The notes below the pieces were generated by a model. That model was not told where the DNA came from. It saw only the letters and a list, made by a program, of their open reading frames with translations, and did not search any database. The translations under genes and the position numbers were made by a program. From Psychrosphaera sp. B3R10 (GTDB lineage: Bacteria > Pseudomonadota > Gammaproteobacteria > Enterobacterales > Alteromonadaceae), in contig NZ_JAHKQH010000023.1 in NCBI RefSeq assembly GCF_018861025.1, positions 122,762 to 186,761 of the forward strand: a stretch of 64,000 nt of DNA, read 5' to 3'. Below are positions 1 to 7,371 of the stretch, piece by piece (the first letter of the stretch is position 1; each line of letters opens with the position of its first letter).

Positions 1-1
1 A

Positions 2-622
2 AACGTAATTTCGCCTCAGCAATTTCAACAGGTTGATGTCAATCGTGTCGACGATGATGCACAGCTTGTCGTTTTGCTTAAACAAGGCAACCAAAATGCA
101 CTTAAACAACTTTACGATAAATACATAAATCGAACCTACGCCTTAAGTTTACGATTGTCAGGTGACCGTGAGATTGCAGAAGATATTACTCAGGAAGTTT
201 ACGTGCAGGTTTGGCAGAAAATTCACAACTTTCGTGGCGATAGCAAATTCTCAACATGGCTACAGTCGGTGACCAGTAATGTTGCTATTTCTCATATGCG
301 AAAACAAAAGCCGTGGTGGCGCAGCTGGTTTGGTTCAGACGAACAAAACCAACAGGCCCTCGATGCTCAGGAAATATCTGACGATTATTCGGATTATGAT
401 CTGAGCCGCAGTGGTCTAGATAAACATATTGCTAGTCTGCCAGAACAAGCTCGAGTGGTATTTGTGCTGTTCGCTATTGAAGGCTGGCGACACGAAGAAA
501 TTAGCAAAGAGCTAGGGATCGCTGTTGGTAGCAGTAAAGCGCAATATCACAGAGCCAAGCAATTGCTGCAGAAGCAACTATTGGCAGAAGACGAACAATC
601 ACAAACGAGGGGAGGGCATTAA
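2..622 (+). CDS. ECF-type RNA polymerase sigma factor (5' end cut by window edge)
   Basis: Extracytoplasmic-function sigma-70 factor that directs RNA polymerase to a stress or envelope regulon. The frame is open to the left edge with no in-frame ATG, so the true start lies outside the window; an internal TTG at 74 would remove part of sigma region 2. Region 2 is visible as DITQEVYVQVWQKI followed by FSTWLQSVTSNVAISHMRK. Region 4 is visible as SLPEQARVVFVLFAIEGWRH with a helix-turn-helix and the end AQYHRAKQLL. The stop codon overlaps the next start by one base (TAATG), indicating an operon with a candidate anti-sigma gene and a DUF4097-like gene. Family assignment is sure; the regulon is unknown. 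Confidence 0.9.
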   Translation, partial: NVISPQQFQQVDVNRVDDDAQLVVLLKQGNQNALKQLYDKYINRTYALSLRLSGDREIAEDITQEVYVQVWQKIHNFRGDSKFSTWLQSVTSNVAISHMRKQKPWWRSWFGSDEQNQQALDAQEISDDYSDYDLSRSGLDKHIASLPEQARVVFVLFAIEGWRHEEISKELGIAVGSSKAQYHRAKQLLQKQLLAEDEQSQTRGGH

Positions 623-1134
623 TGATGACATCTAAAGACAAACAATTTGATGACCTAATCAGCGATTTGGAACCAGAATTGGCACCAAAACGAGATTTGT
701 GGGCTGGTATTGAGCAAGCCATTACAAATGTGCCACAGCAAACACCAAGTGAACTAAGTAGCTCGACAATTAAATCAACTCCGTGGCTTAAAGTTGCGGC
801 TATGTTTGCTCCAGTGGCGCTAGTCACTGGGCTTTGGTTAGGATTGCCGAAAGGTATCGATCAACAAATTGAAGAACCGAGTTGGTTAACACCGGTTTCG
901 GCCAGTTTTGAATTGCAAAAACAGCAACTGTTGCAACGGGTCAGTAATACCAATGTGGTCTCGCCAAACTGGCGTTCATCACTTACCGAATTGGAGTTGG
1001 CGGAAAAGGCCTTGAAAAAAGCCCTTATTCATCAACCAGAAGACGCAGTGTTGATGAAAATGTTAACCCAGATCCATCAACAACAATTGGCATTGATCAG
1101 TAAGTCGCATCAATCCAAATTTACACAAATTTAA
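622..1134 (+). CDS. putative membrane-anchored anti-sigma factor
   Basis: Small protein of 170 residues with an acidic cytoplasmic N-terminus (about 1-50), one hydrophobic segment at about residues 55-75 (WLKVAAMFAPVALVTGLW), and a glutamine- and lysine-rich C-terminal part. It overlaps the upstream ECF sigma gene by one base and has a strong ribosome site (GAGGGGAGGG) inside that gene. A second ATG follows directly at 625. Position and topology suggest an anti-sigma factor that holds the sigma factor at the inner membrane. I do not see the zinc-binding HxxxCxxC motif of ZAS-type anti-sigmas, so the role is inferred mainly from context. Confidence 0.65.
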   Translation: MMTSKDKQFDDLISDLEPELAPKRDLWAGIEQAITNVPQQTPSELSSSTIKSTPWLKVAAMFAPVALVTGLWLGLPKGIDQQIEEPSWLTPVSASFELQKQQLLQRVSNTNVVSPNWRSSLTELELAEKALKKALIHQPEDAVLMKMLTQIHQQQLALISKSHQSKFTQI

Positions 1135-1157
1135 TGAAACGTTAACAAGGTATATTT

Positions 1158-2102
1158 ATGAAAAACTTATTAGTCATAACCGCGCTGCTTGTTTTGTCCA
1201 TCGGTCAAGTTGCCGCGGGTGAAAAAGTAGACAAGGTATTAACGACGACTGAAAACGGGAAAGTCTTAATTGATGTGCAATCAGGTAAAGTGACAATTAA
1301 AACGTGGGATAAAAACGAAGTTAAGGTTGTTGGTGAGCTCGATAAGGACGCAGAGGGTTATCAGTTTGAAAACAATGAAAATGGACGAGTTGTTTTTAAG
1401 GTGCATATGCCCAGCCAAAAATGGAACAACTGGAAAGAAGAAGGCTCAAAATTGGTGTTTTGGATACCCGTTAAAAACGGCGTTAAATTTGAAGGTGTCA
1501 CTGTTGATGTCAAAGTGGCAAATGTATTAGGCGGCGCTCGGATAAACACAGTGAACGGTTATATTGATGCTTCAAAATTAGAAGGCCGAATTGCATTAGG
1601 CACAGTCAATGGCGATATCAAATCGGAAGGATTAAAGGGCAATATTAATTTAAATTCGGTTAATGGTGAAATTGACGATTCTGGTAGCGAAGGTGACTTG
1701 GAAATTGAAACCGTGAACGGCGATATTAATACCAACAGTAAAGTTAACGAGCTAAAAATCACCAATGTTAATGGTGATATGGACTTGGACTTAAAGTCCA
1801 TCAAAGAAATTGAGATAAGTACTGTGAACGGTGACATCAATTTGCGAGCTGATCTTTCTAACATCAAAACGTTATTTATCACTTCAGTCGGTGGCGATAC
1901 TGACCTTAAATTTGGTGGCGATATTTCTGCAGAATTTAGAATTGAAGCCCACTCTGGCGGTGATATTGAAAATAACTTAAGCGGAGATAAAGTAAGAAAA
2001 GACAAATATGGTCCGGGAGAGTCACTCCGTTTTACACTAGGTAGTGGTAAAGCTGAAGTTGAAATTAATACTGTAAACGGCGACATTCGCATCGGAAAAT
2101 AG
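1158..2102 (+). CDS. exported DUF4097-like beta-repeat protein
   Basis: 314-residue protein with a typical signal peptide (MKNLLVITALLVLSIGQVAAG, cleavage near residue 20). The body is a string of short beta-type repeats centred on TVNGDI or close variants, at about residues 131, 149, 167, 185, 203, 223 and 306. This looks like the DUF4097 / adhesin-like beta-solenoid family found beside ECF sigma genes. AAGG precedes the ATG and the gap to the upstream gene is 23 bases, so it is probably the last gene of the sigma operon; a hairpin terminator follows. Function is unknown; an exported envelope-stress effector is an inference. Confidence 0.75.
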   Translation: MKNLLVITALLVLSIGQVAAGEKVDKVLTTTENGKVLIDVQSGKVTIKTWDKNEVKVVGELDKDAEGYQFENNENGRVVFKVHMPSQKWNNWKEEGSKLVFWIPVKNGVKFEGVTVDVKVANVLGGARINTVNGYIDASKLEGRIALGTVNGDIKSEGLKGNINLNSVNGEIDDSGSEGDLEIETVNGDINTNSKVNELKITNVNGDMDLDLKSIKEIEISTVNGDINLRADLSNIKTLFITSVGGDTDLKFGGDISAEFRIEAHSGGDIENNLSGDKVRKDKYGPGESLRFTLGSGKAEVEINTVNGDIRIGK

Positions 2103-2133
2103 AGCAAGTTACACTTTTGAAGTTGTCCCATTA

Positions 2134-2160
2134 GGGGCGAAGTAATTCGCCCCATTTTTG
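2134..2160 (+). terminator. Rho-independent terminator after the ECF operon
   Basis: Perfect 8-bp stem GGGGCGAA/TTCGCCCC with a GTAA loop, followed by ATTTTTG. It lies 32 bases after the stop of the DUF4097-like gene. Confidence 0.85.
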
Positions 2161-2258
2161 ATCTTAAATCACTAACATAAGTTGCTATCAAGCGTCTAAA
2201 TCCCTAGAATAGTATGCCTAAATTACCCCTCGTAATGTCTCAACCAGCAGAGTATTAA

Positions 2259-3659
2259 ATGGCGAAATCGTCTTATAAACCGACCAGAGAACAACAAGCT
2301 CAAGTGGACTCGTTAAAAGTCCCACCGCATTCTATTGAGGCCGAACAATCGGTTTTAGGTGGTTTGATGCTGGACAATAATGCGTGGGATAGAGTCGCAG
2401 AAAAAGTCGTAAAAGGTGATTTCTATTTAAAGCAACATAGAGATATTTTTGCTGCGATGGCCATGTTGATGATCCAGAATCATCCTATTGACTTAATCAC
2501 GGTATCTGAAGCTTTAGAAAAAGATAAAAAACTTGAAGGCGTTGGTGGCTTTTCTTATTTAGGGGAAATTGCCAAAAATACACCGAGTGCAGCAAACATT
2601 GTAGCTTATGCTGCAATTGTTCGAGAAAGAGCGGTTGTCCGTGAACTTATCGGCACAGCCAATGAAATGGCCGACGCGTGTTATAACCCCGAAGGGCGAA
2701 GCAGTGAAGAACTATTGGACTTTGCTGAATCCCGGGTTTTCAAAATCGCCGAGCAGCGTGAAAATAAAAATGACGGACCTAAAGACCTACAATCAATATT
2801 AACTTCTACCGTTGATAAGATTGAAGAACTTATGCGTACCGACAACGACGGTATCACGGGCTTAACAAGTGGCTTCACCGATCTCGATAAAATGACCAGC
2901 GGTTTTCAACCATCTGATCTGATTATCGTGGCCGCTCGACCTTCAATGGGTAAAACCACGTTTGCTATGAATTTAGTTGAAACGGCAGCACTTACCTCAG
3001 ATTACCCAGCACTTGTATTTAGCTTAGAGATGCCGTCTGACTCAATAATGATGAGAATGCTGGCGTCGCTAGGTCGAATCGATCAAACTAAAGTTCGTAC
3101 CGGTAACTTAGACGATGACGATTGGGCTCGTTTGGCTAGTACACTTGGTATTATGCAGGAAAAAGGTAAGCTTTATATTGATGACTCATCGGGATTAACG
3201 CCTACCGAGGTTCGTTCTAGAGCGCGTCGTATCGCCCGGGAACACGGTGGTCTATCCATGATAATGATAGATTACCTTCAGCTGATGCGATCCCCTGAAT
3301 TTAAAGATAATCGAACCTTGGAAATTGCCGATATTTCTGCGTCATTAAAAGCTTTAGCAAAAGAATTGAACATTCCGGTTATTGCCCTAGCACAGCTTAA
3401 CCGTGGATTGGAGCAACGAGCAGACAAACGCCCAATCAACTCAGACTTACGTGAGTCTGGCTCAATAGAGCAAGATGCTGACTTAATCATGTTTATTTAT
3501 CGTGATGAAGTTTATCATGAAGATTCAGCGGACAAAGGTACGGCAGAGATTATTATTGGTAAACACCGTAATGGTCCAATTGGCCGAATTAGGTTAACAA
3601 CTCAACTGCATTATTCTCGATTCGATAATTATGCCGGCAATGCTTTCATAGACGACTAA
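2259..3659 (+). CDS. dnaB: replicative DNA helicase DnaB
   Basis: Hexameric helicase that unwinds DNA ahead of the replication fork and recruits primase. 466 residues, normal length. The N-terminal domain begins after VPPHSIEAEQSVLGG (about 20-120). The RecA-like domain carries Walker A ARPSMGKTT (Lys232), Walker B MIMIDYLQLM, and the arginine-rich end of the motor domain. The gene is followed after 3 bases by alr, so dnaB-alr is an operon. The ribosomal genes rpsF-rpsR-rplI, which precede dnaB in many gammaproteobacteria, are not upstream here. Identification is secure. Confidence 0.97.
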   Translation: MAKSSYKPTREQQAQVDSLKVPPHSIEAEQSVLGGLMLDNNAWDRVAEKVVKGDFYLKQHRDIFAAMAMLMIQNHPIDLITVSEALEKDKKLEGVGGFSYLGEIAKNTPSAANIVAYAAIVRERAVVRELIGTANEMADACYNPEGRSSEELLDFAESRVFKIAEQRENKNDGPKDLQSILTSTVDKIEELMRTDNDGITGLTSGFTDLDKMTSGFQPSDLIIVAARPSMGKTTFAMNLVETAALTSDYPALVFSLEMPSDSIMMRMLASLGRIDQTKVRTGNLDDDDWARLASTLGIMQEKGKLYIDDSSGLTPTEVRSRARRIAREHGGLSMIMIDYLQLMRSPEFKDNRTLEIADISASLKALAKELNIPVIALAQLNRGLEQRADKRPINSDLRESGSIEQDADLIMFIYRDEVYHEDSADKGTAEIIIGKHRNGPIGRIRLTTQLHYSRFDNYAGNAFIDD

Positions 3660-3662
3660 ATC

Positions 3663-4739
3663 ATGTATCAGCCTACAGTAGACATCAACCTGTCTGCGCT
3701 AAACCACAATTTAACGCAGATCAAAAAGCGGGTAAAACACGCTAACGTATTAGCTATGGTAAAAGCTGACGGTTATGGTCATGGCATTGTGCCGGTTGCC
3801 CAAAGTTTAGCCGCAGCGGATGCATTTGGTGTTGCGCGGGCGAGTGAAGCGAAAGAGTTGGTTGATGCCCAAATAAATAAACCTGTAGTGTTGGTTGAAG
3901 GGTGTTTTGATCTAGACGAATATCAATGGGCGTTGCAAAGTGGGGTACAAGTAGCGATCCATACTCCAGTGCAGCTAGAACAATTTTTAAGTTTAAATAC
4001 AGCAAAGCGGATAACCGTTTGGTTAAAATTAGACACTGGTATGCATCGACTTGGATTTAGTCCAACACAATTTAAGACCGCTTTTCAACAATTAGAACAG
4101 TGCCAACATTGTGTCGATATTGTCTCAATGACGCACTTTGCCTGCGCTGACGACTTAGAGAATCCACTAAACGAGATGCAGCTCAGCGAGTTTGAACAAA
4201 CCTGTTCAGGGCTTGAAGGACAGCAGTCAGTCGCAAATTCAGCATTGATCTTGTCTCGTCCTGATAAAATTAAAGACTGGGTTCGTCCCGGTATTGCGCT
4301 TTACGGCTCATCGCCTATTGAAGGCAGTCAATCTCAAGATTTTGACCTTCGCCCTGTAATGACATTCAAGGCTAATATCATTGCGATTAATGCTATTCCA
4401 AAGGGACATACCGTTGGATATGGTTGTGGTTGGACTGCAGATAAAGATAGCACGATAGCCGTGGTGGCCGTTGGATATGGAGATGGTTATCCACGACATG
4501 CTCAAAATGGCACACCAGTGTTAATCAATGACCAAAAAGCGCCTTTAGTTGGTCGCGTTTCCATGGACATGATTACTGTTGATATTAGTGAGTTAACCAA
4601 TGTAAATATTGGTGATTCTGTCGTCTTGTGGGGAGAGGGATTACCAGCAGAAGAAATTGCCATCTGTGCGTCTACTATTAGCTATACCTTGTTTTGCGGT
4701 ATCACTCGACGAGTAAAACGTAATTATATCAACGCCTAA
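3663..4739 (+). CDS. alr: alanine racemase
   Basis: PLP-dependent enzyme interconverting L- and D-alanine for peptidoglycan. 358 residues, normal for the family. The PLP lysine is Lys34 in VLAMVKADGYGHG; the second catalytic residue, Tyr253, lies in TVGYGCGWTA; GRVSMDMITVD is the conserved C-terminal strand. It starts 3 bases after the dnaB stop, so it is translated from the same transcript. No paralogue is visible in the window, so biosynthetic (alr) and catabolic (dadX) roles cannot be separated by context except through the dnaB neighbour, which favours alr. Confidence 0.96.
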   Translation: MYQPTVDINLSALNHNLTQIKKRVKHANVLAMVKADGYGHGIVPVAQSLAAADAFGVARASEAKELVDAQINKPVVLVEGCFDLDEYQWALQSGVQVAIHTPVQLEQFLSLNTAKRITVWLKLDTGMHRLGFSPTQFKTAFQQLEQCQHCVDIVSMTHFACADDLENPLNEMQLSEFEQTCSGLEGQQSVANSALILSRPDKIKDWVRPGIALYGSSPIEGSQSQDFDLRPVMTFKANIIAINAIPKGHTVGYGCGWTADKDSTIAVVAVGYGDGYPRHAQNGTPVLINDQKAPLVGRVSMDMITVDISELTNVNIGDSVVLWGEGLPAEEIAICASTISYTLFCGITRRVKRNYINA

Positions 4740-4808
4740 ACTGGTTAAAATAGTGAATGTCGTGTCACTGAAAAATGACGTTTTGACTCCGAATTACTCT
4801 TAAATCAG

Positions 4809-5258
4809 TTATTGTCTTTCATCTTTAGGAGAGTCCATTACCACATGTGTACTTATTGTTGCGACCTGTGGCAAATCCCCAAGTACGTCAGTGTGAAACG
4901 TCTTATAACTCACTAAATCTAGAGTTTCGACTCTCAGTAAATATTCAAAAGCCCCAGTGACATTATGGCACTCTAATACTTCGGTAGAGCCTGATATTGC
5001 CTGTTCAAAGGCTTGTTGTGCGTCTTTAGTGTGAGTCTTTAATCCAACGGTGACATAGGCTACAAAGCCAATCCCTAAACGCTGATTATTTAACACAGCT
5101 CGATATGACTGAATAACGCCGGACTGCTCCAACTCCTGAACTCGACGTAAACAGGCGGAAGGAGATAAACCCACTTTTTCTGCAAGTTGAATATTGGCGA
5201 TCCGGCCGTCGGATTTTAACTCGCGCAATATTTGTTGGTTGTATCGGTCTAATTTCAT
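4809..5258 (-). CDS. Lrp/AsnC family transcriptional regulator
   Basis: 149-residue feast/famine regulator. N-terminal winged helix-turn-helix at about residues 1-60 (DRYNQQILRELKSDGRIA, then LSPSACLRRVQELEQSGVI), followed by the RAM ligand domain. ATG at 5258 is preferred to a TTG 12 bases upstream because family members begin this close to the first helix. The gene is divergent from a LysE/RhtB exporter with a 141-base intergenic region. Lrp-type regulators commonly control adjacent amino-acid exporters, so it probably activates or represses that gene in response to an amino acid. Confidence 0.9.
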   Translation of the reverse strand: MKLDRYNQQILRELKSDGRIANIQLAEKVGLSPSACLRRVQELEQSGVIQSYRAVLNNQRLGIGFVAYVTVGLKTHTKDAQQAFEQAISGSTEVLECHNVTGAFEYLLRVETLDLVSYKTFHTDVLGDLPQVATISTHVVMDSPKDERQ

Positions 5259-5399
5259 GATTAATTGCAATTTATCTTTTATACAAACAATAAACGCAAT
5301 TTAATTCGATTGGAAGCGCAGTAAACTACTAATTCAGAATCACTTGAACAGAACGAAGCTGAGCAAGTGAAAAACGTCCTAATTTAAAATGGAGCTCAA

Positions 5400-5990
5400 A
5401 TGGAAACGTTAATGACGTTGGCACTTTTTGCGTTTGTTTCGTCAATCACCCCAGGTCCCAACAACTTGATGTTATTAAGTTCAGGAGTGAACTTTGGCTG
5501 GCGCAGAACATTACCACATATGATAGGTGTCGCCAGTGGTTTTACTTTAATGGTGTTTTTAGTGGGGATTGGTGTAATTCAACTGTTTGACATGGTGCCG
5601 CAAAGCTATGTTGTTCTAAAATGGTTTTGTATTGTCTATTTGTCTTATCTTGCTGTAAAAATCGCGCGTTCTGGTAATGCTGTCGCGAGAGAAAGTGGTA
5701 GTGTTAAGCCAATGACCTTTATGCAAGCTGTCTTATTCCAATGGGTTAATCCAAAAGCCTGGACCATGGCGTTAAGTGCAATTAGTGTTTATGCGCCCGA
5801 ACGAGACTTAATATCTGTAATCTGGGTGTCATTAATTTTTGCGGCCATTAATTTGCCGTCGATTACGGTTTGGGTCGTTGTTGGAGACCGACTTCAACAA
5901 TTTTTGACTAGCGCTGTCAAATTGAAAGTGTTTAATTACTCGATGGCGACGTTACTGATATTGTCTTTGTTCCCAGTCATTATGGAATAA
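5400..5990 (+). CDS. LysE/RhtB family amino-acid exporter
   Basis: 196-residue inner-membrane exporter. The N-terminal signature SSITPGPNNLMLLSSGVNFG is typical of the RhtB/LysE family, and about six hydrophobic segments are visible. The conserved centre includes FQWVNPKAWTMAL. GGAG lies 5 bases before the ATG. It is divergent from an Lrp/AsnC-type regulator, the classic arrangement for an amino-acid-induced exporter. The substrate cannot be told from sequence. Confidence 0.9.
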   Translation: METLMTLALFAFVSSITPGPNNLMLLSSGVNFGWRRTLPHMIGVASGFTLMVFLVGIGVIQLFDMVPQSYVVLKWFCIVYLSYLAVKIARSGNAVARESGSVKPMTFMQAVLFQWVNPKAWTMALSAISVYAPERDLISVIWVSLIFAAINLPSITVWVVVGDRLQQFLTSAVKLKVFNYSMATLLILSLFPVIME

Positions 5991-6013
5991 GGCGTAGCGG
6001 GAGTTTTAATGTT

Positions 6014-6042
6014 AAAAAAGGCGTCTATCAGACGCCTTTTTT
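6014..6042. terminator. bidirectional terminator between exporter and nagR
   Basis: Stem GGCGTCT/AGACGCC with ATC loop, flanked by six A on the left and six T on the right, so it can work on both strands. It separates the convergent exporter gene and the LacI-type gene. Confidence 0.9.
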
Positions 6043-6050
6043 ATGCGATG

Positions 6051-7070
6051 CTATTTAGGACTAAACGCCGTTGTTGAATCTCTAACCAGTAAAGTTGGAT
6101 TAAACTCAATAACATCTTCAATAACTTGGTTTCGGATCTGCTTAAGTAACAATTCAGTTGCGGATTTTGCAATCAAGGATGTCGGCTGCTCTGCTGTTGT
6201 TAGCTTAGGCCAAGTTTGTCTAGAGAATGGACTGTTTTCGAATCCAACAATAGAAATTTGGTTCGGAATATCGATACCTTCTAATCGACACGCAAATAAT
6301 GCACCGGCTGCGATTTCATCGTTACTTGCGAAGATGGCGGTTGGCATTTTTTTCAACGTGAGCAGTTGTTTAGCTCCATTTACACCTGATTCGAATGAGT
6401 ATTCACCGTCGACAATAAAATTCGGTTTGACCGAGATCCCACGTTGTTTTAAGGCTTGTTGATAACCTTCTAAACGTTCATGACTCGACTTATGTTCAGG
6501 GTCACCACAAATAAACGCAATATCGTTATGTCCTAAATCAATTAAGTACTCAGTGATAGATAAACTTGCCGCTCGGTCATTAACATAAACGCATTGGTTT
6601 GCTTGCTCTAATGAGCCTTTTCCTGAAATGACTCGAACAAACTTCACGCCTTTTTTTTGAAGTTCGAAAATTAGCTTTTGATTTTCTGAAAGAGGAGGCG
6701 TCAATACCAAACCATCAAGGTTTGAGCGTGCTACTAAGCGTAAAATCTCTTGAATTATATTAGGTGCGTGGGCGTCACAGGGGTGGATCAGCAATTCAAA
6801 GTTTTGTTCACGACAAACATCCAAAATACCATTTTGCATATCGATTATGTAATACGCATTAGGGTTGTCGTATATAAAGCCTATCTCAAACGATTGAGTG
6901 CTAGCTAAGCTACGGGCCGCTTGACTCGGGCGGTAGTTTAACTCTGCCATTGCTGCTTGTACTTTGTCTTTAGTGGCCTGGCGGACACCTTGTTCGTTAT
7001 TAATGACACGCGAAACAGTCTTGATTGACACGCTTGCTTTTTCTGCAACTTCGCTAATAGTTATTTTCAT
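6051..7070 (-). CDS. nagR: LacI family regulator, probable NagR
   Basis: Transcriptional repressor of 339 residues. The LacI headpiece is clear at the N-terminus: ITISEVAEKASVSIKTVSRV, with hinge region NYRPSQAARSLAS, followed by a periplasmic-binding-type effector domain. ATG at 7070 is chosen because it is preceded by AGAGGA and begins directly at the headpiece; a longer reading to 7121 lacks such a site. It is divergent from a TonB receptor gene and next to the whole GlcNAc locus, where four matching 18-bp palindromes are found. In Shewanella, a LacI-type NagR represses GlcNAc genes. The NagR name is inferred from family and context; the effector is probably a GlcNAc derivative. Confidence 0.8.
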   Translation of the reverse strand: MKITISEVAEKASVSIKTVSRVINNEQGVRQATKDKVQAAMAELNYRPSQAARSLASTQSFEIGFIYDNPNAYYIIDMQNGILDVCREQNFELLIHPCDAHAPNIIQEILRLVARSNLDGLVLTPPLSENQKLIFELQKKGVKFVRVISGKGSLEQANQCVYVNDRAASLSITEYLIDLGHNDIAFICGDPEHKSSHERLEGYQQALKQRGISVKPNFIVDGEYSFESGVNGAKQLLTLKKMPTAIFASNDEIAAGALFACRLEGIDIPNQISIVGFENSPFSRQTWPKLTTAEQPTSLIAKSATELLLKQIRNQVIEDVIEFNPTLLVRDSTTAFSPK

Positions 7071-7371
7071 TAAGTGATTCCTCTGATTGCAAGCTAAGAC
7101 TAGCACAGTGGAGTCTGACAACGATAGCCAATTTTGATGTTTTATTGTTCATCTATTTGGTTTTATATTGAAAGTGTAAATATTTTATAAAACTTAAATT
7201 ATAATAAATACAAATAGATGTGGTTTTTTGTGGCAAAAAAATGAACTATTTTTTGTAAATACGATTGCCTTTTAAATAATCTTGTATTAGTTTAATGACA
7301 ACGCTGTCATTTTAAATAAAAGTTAGTGTACTAAAAAAACAACAACAATATTGATGAGCTTGGGAGCCATT
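7071..7371. other. nagR / TonB-receptor divergent intergenic region
   Basis: About 300 very AT-rich bases between divergent genes. It holds the palindromic operator at 7294-7311 and the ribosome site TGGGAG just before the receptor ATG. No coding potential on either strand. I could not place a convincing -35/-10 pair with standard spacing. Confidence 0.7.
7294..7311. promoter_or_regulatory. NagR-type operator upstream of the TonB receptor
   Basis: AATGACAACGCTGTCATT is an 18-bp near-perfect palindrome (arms AATGACA/TGTCATT) 60 bases before the receptor start. It shares its core with three further sites in the locus at 15617, 15774 and 18935. CG-centred palindromes are typical LacI-family operators. 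Confidence 0.85.

Noticed and set aside
1559-2191. Long open frame on the minus strand
   Set aside because: It lies wholly antisense to the DUF4097-like gene, and its apparent repeats are the mirror of the TVNGDI coding repeats.
4740-4808. Possible terminator between convergent alr and Lrp genes
   Set aside because: Only short imperfect pairing around TGTCACTGAAAAATGACG and no T tract.
6043-6462. Plus-strand open frame at the 3' end of nagR
   Set aside because: Antisense to a clear LacI-family gene and begins within the bidirectional terminator; no ribosome site.
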